A stretch of 9,676 nt of DNA, from assembly GCA_036272815.1 (NCBI GenBank), contig DATAYA010000325.1, positions 1 to 9,676 of the forward strand, written 5' to 3'. Below, piece after piece: positions 1 to 6,433 of this stretch. Below the pieces are notes generated by a model, which saw only the letters and a program-made list of their open reading frames with translations, did not search any database and was not told where the DNA came from. This DNA comes from DATAYA01 sp036272815 (GTDB lineage: Bacteria; Pseudomonadota; Alphaproteobacteria; Acetobacterales; Acetobacteraceae). A program made the translations under genes and the position numbers. Within the stretch, counting starts at the first letter, position 1. Each line of letters begins with the position of its first letter.

Positions 1-1142
1 AGACCGTGAACCGGGACGGCGTCTCGCAAGCCCGCGAGCAAACGCCAGTCATGGTTCCGGACCAGCGCCGACGCCGCCGCCAGCGCCGCCGGGTCATAGA
101 GCAGCCCGACCCAGAGCGCAGACTGCGCCAGCATCATCGCCGGGCTGCCGGCATCGGCGCCGCGCATCTCGAGAAAGCGCTTCAGTCGCACGTCCGTGAA
201 CACGGTCGTCACATGATCCGCGAAATCGCCGATCGTCGCCGGCCCGAGATCGACCCCGTCGCGCGTCAGGCGGCCGGCCATGTGGTCGCGGAACGACGCG
301 CCGGCGACATCGACGTAGCGTCCGTCGCGCATCACGAAATACATCGGCACGTCGAGCACCCATTCGACGTAGCGGGCGAAGCCGAAGCCGTCCTCGAACA
401 CCACCGCGGGAATGCCGGTGCGGTCGGGATCGGTGTCGGTCCACACTGCGGCGCGCGCCGAGAGCAGCCCGTTCGGCCGCCCCTCGGTGAACGGCGAGTT
501 GGCGAACAGCGCGGTCGCGACCGGCTGCAGCAGCAGCGAGACCCGCATCTTCTCGATCATGTCCGCCTCGGACGCGAAATCGAGATTCACTTGCACCGTG
601 CAGGTCCGCAGCATCATGTCGAGGCCGCGTCCACCGCGGCGGGGCATGTAGTCGCGCATGATCGCGTAGCGGCTCTTGGGCATCCACGGGATGTCCGCGC
701 GGCGCGCGGTCGGGTGGAAGCCGAGAGGTGCGAAGCCGAGGCCGAGCGGGGCCGCCGCCTCGCGCACTTCCGCAAAATGCGCCGCGAACTCGCGCGAAGT
801 CGCGTGCAGGTCCGGCAGCACGGCCCCCGACAGCTCGAACTGCCCGCCGGGCTCGAGCGAGACCGACGCGCCGCTCCAGGCGCCCTCGCCGGCGAGGCCA
901 ATCAGATGTCCCCGGTCGCGGATCGGCGCCCATCCAGGGCGGCTGCCGATCCCCTCCAGCGTCGCACCGATGCCCGCGGGCTCGTAAGGCGGCGGCGACA
1001 GATCGCGCGTGCGGAAGCCGAACTTCTCGTGCTCGGTGCCGATGCCGAACTGCGACGGCGGCTTGCAGCCGGCGGCAAACCAGTCGGCGAGCTGGGCCGT
1101 CGAGCGGATGGGCGTGGCGTCGGCCTCTCCGGGATTGGACAT
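1..1142 (-). CDS. gshA: Glutamate-cysteine ligase, C-terminus cut by window edge
   Basis: This enzyme makes gamma-glutamylcysteine from glutamate, cysteine and ATP, the first step of cytosolic glutathione synthesis. Reading the minus strand from the ATG at 1142 gives 380 complete codons with no stop before the left edge. The alphaproteobacterial/plant-type (GCS2) family is usually about 450 residues, so roughly 70-80 are missing. Diagnostic stretches are FGIGTEHEKFGF at residues 32-43, SLEPGGQFELSGA near 96-106 (nucleotide/metal-binding core), a later block beginning MMLRTCTVQVNLDF, and SPFTEGRPNG. The start is supported by AGGGG four bases upstream (1147-1151). The gene lies 13 bp behind rsmE and is probably co-transcribed with it. 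Nothing looks broken in the visible part. The family call is firm; only the 3' end is unknown. Confidence 0.93.
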   Translation of the reverse strand, partial: MSNPGEADATPIRSTAQLADWFAAGCKPPSQFGIGTEHEKFGFRTRDLSPPPYEPAGIGATLEGIGSRPGWAPIRDRGHLIGLAGEGAWSGASVSLEPGGQFELSGAVLPDLHATSREFAAHFAEVREAAAPLGLGFAPLGFHPTARRADIPWMPKSRYAIMRDYMPRRGGRGLDMMLRTCTVQVNLDFASEADMIEKMRVSLLLQPVATALFANSPFTEGRPNGLLSARAAVWTDTDPDRTGIPAVVFEDGFGFARYVEWVLDVPMYFVMRDGRYVDVAGASFRDHMAGRLTRDGVDLGPATIGDFADHVTTVFTDVRLKRFLEMRGADAGSPAMMLAQSALWVGLLYDPAALAAASALVRNHDWRLLAGLRDAVPVHG

Positions 1143-1155
1143 TATTCCCCTGGTG

Positions 1156-1881
1156 TCAGGATGGCATCGGTTCGCCCGTCCCCCGCGCGTGCAGCGCTCC
1201 GAGGCCGGCAACGATGGCGGTCTCGGCGCGCAGCACATGAGGCCCGAGACCGACCGCCACAACAAACGGGCGACGGCCGAGCGCGTCAAGCTCCGGCGGC
1301 GTGAAACCTCCCTCCGGCCCGACCAGCAGCGCCCCGGCCCCGGCCTCCGGCCGCGCGGCACCGGGGCTGGCGAGGGCCAGGCGCCGCTCCTCCGGCCACG
1401 CCGCCAGCACGTCATCGAGCGGCGCCGGCTCGCGAAGCACCGGCACGGAGAGGCGCCCGCACTGCTCGGCCGCCGCTTCCGCAATCGCTGCGAGCCGGGC
1501 GAGATTGACCCGCGCCGCGTTGGTCCGGGCGGTCAGCACCGGCTGGATCAGTGTCACGCCCAGCTCGGTCGCCTGCCGCACCGCGAGGTCGGTCGCGTCG
1601 CGCTTGAGCAGTGCGAACAACAGCAGCAGCGGCGGCTCCGCGAGCTGCGCGCGGGTGCGCATGACGACCGCGAACCGCGCCCTCTCGCGCCCGATCGCGG
1701 TGATGCGCGCCTGCCACTCGCCCTCGGCGCCGTTGAACAGCAGCACCGGATCGCCGACGCCGCGGCGCATCACATGCGTGAGGTGATGCGCCTGCGCGAC
1801 CGTCGCCGAGACCTCGGCACCGGCCAGCAGCGGCGCGGTGACGAACAGGCGGATTGACCCGGAGTTTGCGGCGGGGGACAT
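1156..1881 (-). CDS. rsmE: 16S rRNA (uracil1498-N3)-methyltransferase RsmE
   Basis: RsmE is a SPOUT-class enzyme that methylates N3 of U1498 in 16S rRNA of the assembled 30S subunit, using S-adenosylmethionine. From the ATG at 1881 the protein is 241 residues, normal for the family. The N-terminal PUA-like region includes HHLTHVMRRGVGD at about 32-44. The C-terminal knotted SAM-binding region has AEQCGR (138-143), LLVGPEGGFTPPEL (185-198) and LGPHVLRAETA (212-222). In the last motif a histidine sits where E. coli RsmE, from memory, has arginine (LGPRVLRTET). The frame stays open to an ATG at 1923 and another at 1905, which would add 14 or 8 residues. I chose 1881 because homologues begin close to the RLFV segment at residue 11. 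It is the first gene of a probable rsmE-gshA pair, divergent from ubiA. Confidence 0.95.
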   Translation of the reverse strand: MSPAANSGSIRLFVTAPLLAGAEVSATVAQAHHLTHVMRRGVGDPVLLFNGAEGEWQARITAIGRERARFAVVMRTRAQLAEPPLLLLFALLKRDATDLAVRQATELGVTLIQPVLTARTNAARVNLARLAAIAEAAAEQCGRLSVPVLREPAPLDDVLAAWPEERRLALASPGAARPEAGAGALLVGPEGGFTPPELDALGRRPFVVAVGLGPHVLRAETAIVAGLGALHARGTGEPMPS

Positions 1882-1903
1882 GATGGCTCGGAGACTAGCA
1901 GCC

Positions 1904-2806
1904 ATGACCGGGTTCACCGACATCGCCGCCGATGGCTGGGTCGCGCGCCTGCCCGCCCGCGCGCAGCCCTATGCGCTGCTCGCGAGGCTGGATCGCCCGA
2001 TCGGTGCCTGGCTGCTGTTCCTGCCCGGGCTCTGGGGCGTCCTGCTGGCGCGGCCGCCTGATCGGGAGAGCGCACGTCTCGTGCTGCTGTTCGCGATCGG
2101 CGCCGTGGTGATGCGCGCTGCCGGCTGCGTGGTGAACGACATCTGGGACCGCGACATCGACCGGCGCGTGACGCGCACTGCGAGCCGGCCGCTGGCCTCC
2201 GGAGCGCTCGGGCTGCGGCACGCACTCGGCTTCCTCGGATTGCTGCTGCTGGCCGGCCTTGCGGTTCTGCTGCAACTGAATTGGCGGGCGCAGGCGCTTG
2301 GGGCGGCCTCGCTGCTGCTGGTCGCGATCTATCCGCTGGCCAAGCGGGTGACGTGGTGGCCGCAGCTCGTCATGGGCTTCACCTTCGGCTTCGGGGCACC
2401 CCTCGGCTTCGTCGCGGCCGGCGGTGCGATCGGGCCGGCCTGGATCGCGCTCTACGCCGCGGCGATCGCCTGGGATCTCGGCTTCGACACGATCTACGCC
2501 CACCAGGACCGCGACGACGACGCGGCGATCGGCATCCGCTCGACCGCACGCCTGTTCGGGGAGCGGACTCGTCCGTTCCTCGCCGCCGTCTATGCCGCGA
2601 CGGTCGCCTTGCTCGCGCTGGCCGGCTGGCTGGCTGGCCTGCATGCAGCGTTCTTCGTCGTCCTCGCCGCACCGGCTGCAGCGCTCGCGTGGCAGGTGGT
2701 GCGGCTCGACATCCGCGACCCGGCCGGCTGCCTGCGGCTGTTCCGCGCCAATCGCGAGACCGGGCTGCTGGTCGCCGCCGCCATCCTCGCGGCCTGGCTC
2801 GCCTGA
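1904..2806 (+). CDS. ubiA: 4-hydroxybenzoate polyprenyltransferase UbiA
   Basis: UbiA is an integral inner-membrane enzyme that joins a polyprenyl diphosphate tail to 4-hydroxybenzoate in ubiquinone synthesis. The 300-residue protein has the two aspartate-rich, Mg-diphosphate-binding motifs of the family: NDIWDRDID at 78-86, followed by TASRPLASG, and DLGFDTIYAHQDRDDD at 191-206. Many hydrophobic helices lie between and after them, as expected for about nine membrane segments. The N-terminal LARLDRPIGAWLL (26-38) is also typical. The start is uncertain. The ATG at 1904 has GGAG ten bases upstream and gives an N-terminus (TDIAADGW) like that of relatives. The ATG at 1883 has a better-placed GGGGGA and would add seven residues. 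Either way its 5' end abuts or overlaps that of divergent rsmE. The next gene starts within 31 bp, so ubiA probably leads an operon. Confidence 0.95.
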   Translation: MTGFTDIAADGWVARLPARAQPYALLARLDRPIGAWLLFLPGLWGVLLARPPDRESARLVLLFAIGAVVMRAAGCVVNDIWDRDIDRRVTRTASRPLASGALGLRHALGFLGLLLLAGLAVLLQLNWRAQALGAASLLLVAIYPLAKRVTWWPQLVMGFTFGFGAPLGFVAAGGAIGPAWIALYAAAIAWDLGFDTIYAHQDRDDDAAIGIRSTARLFGERTRPFLAAVYAATVALLALAGWLAGLHAAFFVVLAAPAAALAWQVVRLDIRDPAGCLRLFRANRETGLLVAAAILAAWLA

Positions 2807-2837
2807 CCTGGCAGACCCGGCCGATCCCGCCGCGTTC

Positions 2838-3458
2838 GTGCGCGCCCACACCGCGGTCGCGCGCCCGGCCCTGGTGCCCGAGATCGCGCTGCATTTGGCC
2901 ACGGAAATCACGCCGATCTGGCAGGCGAGCGAGGACTGGCTGCACGCGCGCGGCGTCGACCCGCCGTTCTGGGCCTTTGCGTGGCCGGGCGGGCAGGCGC
3001 TCGCACGGCACATCATCGACCATCCGGCGACGGTCGCCGGCCGCCGCGTGCTCGACTTCGCCGCCGGCAGCGGCATCGCCGCGATCGCGGCGGCGCAGGC
3101 CGGCGCCGCCGCGGTGCTCGCGGCCGAGATCGACCCTCTCGCCCGCGCCGCGATCGCCGCCAACGCCGCCTTGAACGGAGCCTCGGTGGCACTCGCCGCG
3201 CACGATCTGGTCGGCGAGGATGGCAGCTGGGACTGCGTGCTCTGCGGCGACATCTGCTACGAGGCGCCGATGGCGGCGCGGATCATGCCGTGGCTGCACC
3301 GGCTCGCCGCGCGCGCCGAGGTCTGGCTCGCCGATCCCGGCCGCGCCTATTTGCCGCGCGAGCGGCTCGCACGGTTCGCAGAATACGGCGTCGCGACGAC
3401 GCTGGAGTTGGAGGACCGGACCGAGCGCCGCGTGGTGTTATACCGCGTGCTGCCCTGA
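2838..3458 (+). CDS. METTL20-type protein-lysine methyltransferase (ETF-beta family)
   Basis: This is a class I SAM-dependent methyltransferase of the METTL20/ETFBKMT group. Human METTL20 trimethylates lysines on the beta subunit of electron transfer flavoprotein. A bacterial member from Agrobacterium has been reported to modify ETF-beta and ribosomal protein L7/L12. Family marks are PFWAFAWPGGQALARHI (43-59), SAM motif I VLDFAAGSGIAAIAA (71-85), acidic motif EIDP (97-100), GDICYE (137-142, aligning with GDMFYD of the human enzyme) and ADPGR (165-169). From the GTG at 2838 it has 206 residues. No ATG, GTG or TTG gives the usual slightly longer N-terminus; a CTG at 2808, one base after the ubiA stop, would add ADPADPAAF, which resembles relatives. 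No Shine-Dalgarno is visible for either start, so coupling to ubiA is likely. It is often mislabelled as PrmA. The family is clear, but the substrate here is inferred. Confidence 0.85.
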   Translation: MRAHTAVARPALVPEIALHLATEITPIWQASEDWLHARGVDPPFWAFAWPGGQALARHIIDHPATVAGRRVLDFAAGSGIAAIAAAQAGAAAVLAAEIDPLARAAIAANAALNGASVALAAHDLVGEDGSWDCVLCGDICYEAPMAARIMPWLHRLAARAEVWLADPGRAYLPRERLARFAEYGVATTLELEDRTERRVVLYRVLP

Positions 3459-3470
3459 GGGAGAGATTTC

Positions 3471-4643
3471 GTGTCCGTCCGCATTGTCGACATCCGCGAG
3501 GTGACGCGCCCGATCGCCTCGTCGATCCGCAACGCCTACATCGACTTCTCCAAGATGACGACGAGCCTCGTCGCGGTCGTCACCGACGCTGTCCGCGACG
3601 GGCGGCGCGTGGTGGGCTACGGCTTCAACTCCAACGGCCGCTACGGCCAGGGCGGCCTGATCCGTGAGCGCTTCGCCCCCCGCATCCTGGAGGCCCCGCC
3701 CGCCTCGCTGCTCGACGACGCCGGCAAAAGCCTCGACCCAGACCGTATCTGGACGGCGATGATGGCGAACGAAAAGCCGGGCGGCCACGGCGAGCGCTCC
3801 GTCGCCGTCGGCACCATCGACATGGCGGTGTGGGATGCGGTCGCGAAAATTGCCGGCCGGCCGCTGTTCCGGCTGCTCGCCGAGCGCGCCGGACGAGAGG
3901 CCGACCCCCGCGTCTTCGTCTATGCCGCCGGCGGCTACTACTACCCCGGCAAGGACCTCGCGGCGCTGTGTCGCGAGATGCGCTCCTACGTCGATCGCGG
4001 TTATACCGTCGTGAAAATGAAGATCGGCGGTGCCGCGATCGACGAGGACCGCGCGCGCATCGAGGCGGTGCTGGCGGAGATCGGCGGCCGGGCGCGGCTC
4101 GCGGTTGACGCCAACGGCCGCTTCGACCTCGCGAACGCCATCGCCTACGCGCGGATGCTGTGCGACTACGACCTCTTTTGGTACGAAGAAGCGGGCGACC
4201 CGCTCGACTACCGGCTGCAGGCGGCGCTCGCAGAATTCTATCCCGGTCCGATGGCGACGGGGGAAAACCTGTTCAGCCATCAGGACGCGCGCAACCTGCT
4301 GCGCCATGGCGGGATGCGGCCCGACCGCGACTGGCTGCAATTCGACTGCGCGCTCAGCTATGGGCTCTGCGAGTATCTGCGCACACTCGACGTGGTGCGC
4401 GACGCCGGCTGGTCGCCGTCGCGCTGCATTCCCCATGGCGGCCACCAGATGTCGCTCGCGATCGCGGCCGGGCTCGGGCTCGGCGGCAACGAGAGCTATC
4501 CCGATCTGTTCCAGCCCTATGGCGGCTTCCCGGACGGCGTGCAGGTGGTGGACGGCCACATCACCATGCCCGAGCTGCCGGGCATCGGCTTCGAGGGAAA
4601 GTCCGACCTGTTCGCGGTGATGCGCGCCTTGGCTTCCGGATGA
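3471..4643 (+). CDS. tarD: D-tartrate dehydratase, enolase superfamily (MR/MLE)
   Basis: This cytosolic Mg-dependent acid-sugar dehydratase is expected to convert D-tartrate to oxaloacetate plus water. The 390-residue protein has the length of the characterised Bradyrhizobium enzyme, and its active-site residues fall at the numbers I recall for it: K102 (in NEKPGGHGERS), K182 and K184 (VVKMKIGG), metal ligands D213 (DANGRF), E239 (WYEE) and E265 (TGENLFS), and general base H322 (CIPHGGHQ). The N-terminal capping region includes NAYIDFSKMTTSLVAVVTD and GYGFNSNGRYGQGGLIRERF, which are highly conserved among TarD proteins. The start is a GTG with a strong AGGGAGAG five bases upstream (3458-3465). 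It is 12 bp after the METTL20-type gene, and its stop overlaps the next start as ATGA. There is no tartrate transporter or regulator beside it. The reaction is inferred from residue conservation. Confidence 0.92.
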   Translation: MSVRIVDIREVTRPIASSIRNAYIDFSKMTTSLVAVVTDAVRDGRRVVGYGFNSNGRYGQGGLIRERFAPRILEAPPASLLDDAGKSLDPDRIWTAMMANEKPGGHGERSVAVGTIDMAVWDAVAKIAGRPLFRLLAERAGREADPRVFVYAAGGYYYPGKDLAALCREMRSYVDRGYTVVKMKIGGAAIDEDRARIEAVLAEIGGRARLAVDANGRFDLANAIAYARMLCDYDLFWYEEAGDPLDYRLQAALAEFYPGPMATGENLFSHQDARNLLRHGGMRPDRDWLQFDCALSYGLCEYLRTLDVVRDAGWSPSRCIPHGGHQMSLAIAAGLGLGGNESYPDLFQPYGGFPDGVQVVDGHITMPELPGIGFEGKSDLFAVMRALASG

Positions 4644-5491
4644 TCCTCCCGAAACGGAGGCAGACCACCGACGCGGTCGCCGCGCATTACGACGAACTAG
4701 ACGAGTTCTATCGCGACATCTGGGGCGAGCACGTCCATCACGGCTATTGGGCGACCGGGCGCGAGACCCCGGCGGAGGCGGTGGAGGCGCTCGTCTCGCT
4801 CGTCGCCGAACGGCTGGCAGTGGCGCCGGGGATGCGCGCCTGCGACATCGGCTGCGGCTACGGCGCAACCGCGCAGCGCCTCGCGGAGCGGCACCGGATC
4901 GACGTCACCGGCGTCACCGTATCGGCGGCGCAGGCAACTCGCGGTCAGGAGAGGCGCGTGACGGCGGGCAGCCTGCGCGTGCTGCGGCAGGACTGGTTGG
5001 CCGGCACCTTTCCCCCCGAGAGCTTCGACCGCGCCTACGCGATCGAGAGTTCCGAGCACATGCCGGACAAGCAGCTTTTTTTCGATGAAGCGTGGCGGAC
5101 TTTGCGACCCGGTGGCCTGCTGGCGGTGTGCGCCTGGCTCGCGCGCCGCGACCCCGCAGTATGGGAGGTGCGGCACCTGCTGGAGCCGATCTGCCGCGAG
5201 GGCCGGCTGCCGGGCATGGGCGACGAAGCGGAGTATTCCGGCCTGGCCGCACGGTCCGGATTCTCCGTCGTGTCGGTCGAGGACCTCAGCGCGCGCGTGC
5301 GCCGGACATGGTGGGTCTGCGCCCGGCGCGTGATCCTGCGGCTCGCCACGCAATCCCGCTACCGCCGCTTCCTGCGCGACCGCGGCGCCGCGAACCGCGG
5401 GTTTGCAGTGACGTTGTTACGGCTCATGGTCGCTTACCGGACAGGCTCGATGCGCTACGTCCTGCTCGTGTTGCGCAAGCGGGCGGCATGA
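4640..5491 (+). CDS. Tocopherol-methyltransferase-like SAM methyltransferase, substrate unknown
   Basis: This 283-residue class I SAM-dependent methyltransferase has the N-terminal signature of the gamma-tocopherol/small-molecule methyltransferase group: AVAAHYDELDEFYRDIWGEH at 12-31, leading into HVHHGYW at 31-37. This precedes SAM motif I CDIGCGYGATAQRLAERH (68-85), DVTGVTVS (88-95), ESSEHMPDKQLFFDEAWRTL (136-155) and RPGGLLAVCAW (156-166). The arginine-rich C-terminus (RVRRTWWVCARRVILRLATQ and beyond) could sit against the membrane, which is speculative. Its ATG overlaps the tarD stop as ATGA and no clear Shine-Dalgarno is visible, so translational coupling is likely. Family members methylate prenylated phenols, amines or other small molecules, and sequence alone does not give the substrate. 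Company with ubiA makes a quinone-like or phenolic acceptor possible. UbiE/UbiG-type identity is unlikely because those lack the HHGYW segment. Confidence 0.85.
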   Translation: MILPKRRQTTDAVAAHYDELDEFYRDIWGEHVHHGYWATGRETPAEAVEALVSLVAERLAVAPGMRACDIGCGYGATAQRLAERHRIDVTGVTVSAAQATRGQERRVTAGSLRVLRQDWLAGTFPPESFDRAYAIESSEHMPDKQLFFDEAWRTLRPGGLLAVCAWLARRDPAVWEVRHLLEPICREGRLPGMGDEAEYSGLAARSGFSVVSVEDLSARVRRTWWVCARRVILRLATQSRYRRFLRDRGAANRGFAVTLLRLMVAYRTGSMRYVLLVLRKRAA

Positions 5492-5949
5492 GGCGGGCGG
5501 CTTTCCTCGTCATGGCGGGACTGTCCCTCGGGACGCTGCCAGGCTTGGCACCGGCCCGCGCGCAGGCGTCTGCGGAAACGCCGGTCGGGCTCTGGCTCGC
5601 TTATGACGACAGCAGCGGCCACTGGGTGCGTGCCACCATCCGGATCGAGAACCGGGGCGGCGTGCTCGACGGCCAGATTATCGCCACCAGCAACCCGGCG
5701 GACGCGCACAAGCTCTGCACCGCCTGCGACGGCGCCCGCAAGAATCAACCGATCCTCGGACTGACCATCATCACCAACATGCACCAAGACGGCGCGCGCT
5801 GGGACGGCGGGCAAATCCTCGACCCGATAACCGGCTCGGTCTACCGCTGCATTATGCATGTCGAGGATGGCGGACGGCGGCTGGTGGTGCGCGGCTTCAT
5901 CGGCCTCTCCCTGTTCGGCCGCTCGCAGACCTGGACGCGCGTGCAATGA
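5488..5949 (+). CDS. Secreted DUF2147 protein of unknown function
   Basis: This small exported protein has 153 residues, starting at an ATG that overlaps the preceding stop as ATGA. Residues 1-27 form a clear signal peptide: an RR start, a hydrophobic core LVMAGLSLGTLPGL, and a probable cleavage after ARAQA. The mature part matches DUF2147: GLWLAYDDSSGHWVRATIRI (34-53), CTACDGARKNQPILGLTII (77-95), WDGGQILDPITGSVYRC (105-121) and VVRGFIGLSLFGRSQTW (133-149). C77 and C80 form a CxxC and C121 is the only other cysteine in the mature chain, so a disulfide or metal site is possible in the periplasm. The biochemical role of the family is not established to my knowledge. It is the last gene of the ubiA-led run, and a GC-rich hairpin follows 21 bp after its stop. 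Confidence 0.85.
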   Translation: MRRAAFLVMAGLSLGTLPGLAPARAQASAETPVGLWLAYDDSSGHWVRATIRIENRGGVLDGQIIATSNPADAHKLCTACDGARKNQPILGLTIITNMHQDGARWDGGQILDPITGSVYRCIMHVEDGGRRLVVRGFIGLSLFGRSQTWTRVQ

Positions 5950-6400
5950 GTGGCGCGATGGGAGGCGGAGGCCCGGCGGCGCCGCGGGCGGACCGGGTCA
6001 GGCGCGAATTTCGATTGCGATTCTTCGCGCGAAGGTGCAATATTCTCACTGCAAGGGCTCGGCTCGTGCGGTGATCGCGCCGCCTGTCGGTGACATCTTT
6101 GCCGGCAACTGCTTCCTGAACGTTTTTCGCCGATGACGCTCCCGGCTCACGCCGTCGCGCGCCTCGCCGCCGCCGGCCGGCCGGTCACGCTCGATCTGCC
6201 GGCGCGGCAAATTCGGGGACCGGGGAGGAACAAACTCCCGCTGGCGATCGGCGCGCTGCGACCGGCGGCGCTGCTAGAGCGACGCGACGCGAGCGACCGC
6301 GTGGCCCGGCCGCCCGGCCTGGGTGCAAGAGGGCGCGTGAGGCCCGCGCCGGGCGCCACCCTGTCATGCAGGCTCATGGTTCCGAAATTATGCCTCCGGT
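5950..6400. other. Long intergenic stretch without a convincing gene
   Basis: About 450 bp separate the DUF2147 gene from the regulator's promoter. Short open frames exist on both strands (for example 6133-6402 plus and 6147-6377 minus), but they are rich in Ala, Arg, Gly and Pro and resemble nothing I know. Visible structure: a GC hairpin (5971-5989), GCGCGAA at 6002-6008 inverted as TTCGCGC at 6024-6030, the 10-bp palindrome TTCGCGCGAA at 6024-6033, TTGCCGGCAA at 6099-6108, and CCGGCCGGCCGG at 6173-6184. TTGCGA (6015-6020) and CAATAT (6038-6043), 17 bp apart, could form a poor promoter around TTCGCGCGAA. I found no tRNA-like fold. Confidence 0.5.
5971..5989 (+). terminator. GC-rich hairpin after the ubiA-led operon, weak terminator candidate
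   Basis: GCCC at 5971-5974 pairs with GGGC at 5986-5989, enclosing the perfect palindrome GCGGCGCCGC at 5976-5985 with one bulged G. It lies 21 bp beyond the DUF2147 stop. There is no T-run after it, so it is not a textbook intrinsic terminator. In such GC-rich DNA a stem like this can arise by chance. Confidence 0.25.
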
Positions 6401-6422
6401 GATAATAAGCGGGCTTACTATC
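6401..6422 (+). promoter_or_regulatory. Probable MarR-family operator upstream of the efflux unit
   Basis: GATAATAAG (6401-6409) and CTTACTATC (6414-6422) are inverted repeats matching at 8 of 9 positions across a CGGG spacer. This AT-rich dyad, of a size usual for MarR dimers, is set in GC-rich DNA and ends 11 bp before the marR-type ATG. GATAAT (6401-6406) is a good -10 candidate with a weak -35 near TTCCGA (6380-6385), so the dyad would cover the promoter or transcription start. Autorepression by the adjacent regulator is inferred. Confidence 0.55.
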
Positions 6423-6433
6423 TGAAGCCCGTG

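Noticed and set aside
6..1304. 432-codon plus-strand frame opposite gshA
   Set aside because: The minus strand reads as glutamate-cysteine ligase with its diagnostic motifs; the plus frame is arginine-rich noise.
1895..3253. 452-codon minus-strand frame opposite ubiA and the METTL20-type gene
   Set aside because: Shadow of two identified plus-strand genes; glutamine/arginine-rich with no family signature.
2838..3458. Ribosomal protein L11 methyltransferase (PrmA) identity for the first methyltransferase
   Set aside because: PrmA is longer with an N-terminal substrate domain and a different catalytic motif; the WPGGQ, GDICYE and DPGR segments match the METTL20 group instead.
3438..4868. Long minus-strand open frame of 476 codons opposite tarD
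   Set aside because: Rich in Arg, Ala, His and Asp without any family motif, and exactly antisense to a well-recognised enzyme with correct active-site residues. This is a typical shadow frame in GC-rich DNA.
6099..6127. TTGCCGGCAA palindrome followed by TTTTT as an intrinsic terminator
   Set aside because: The T-run at 6123-6127 is about 15 bases beyond the stem and the stem is only 5 bp, so the geometry does not fit.
6147..6377. Minus-strand 76-codon frame divergent from the MarR-type gene, with CATAAT upstream
   Set aside because: Considered as a divergently regulated target of the regulator, but the product is an Arg/Ser/Ala/Pro-rich string with no recognisable feature and no good Shine-Dalgarno.
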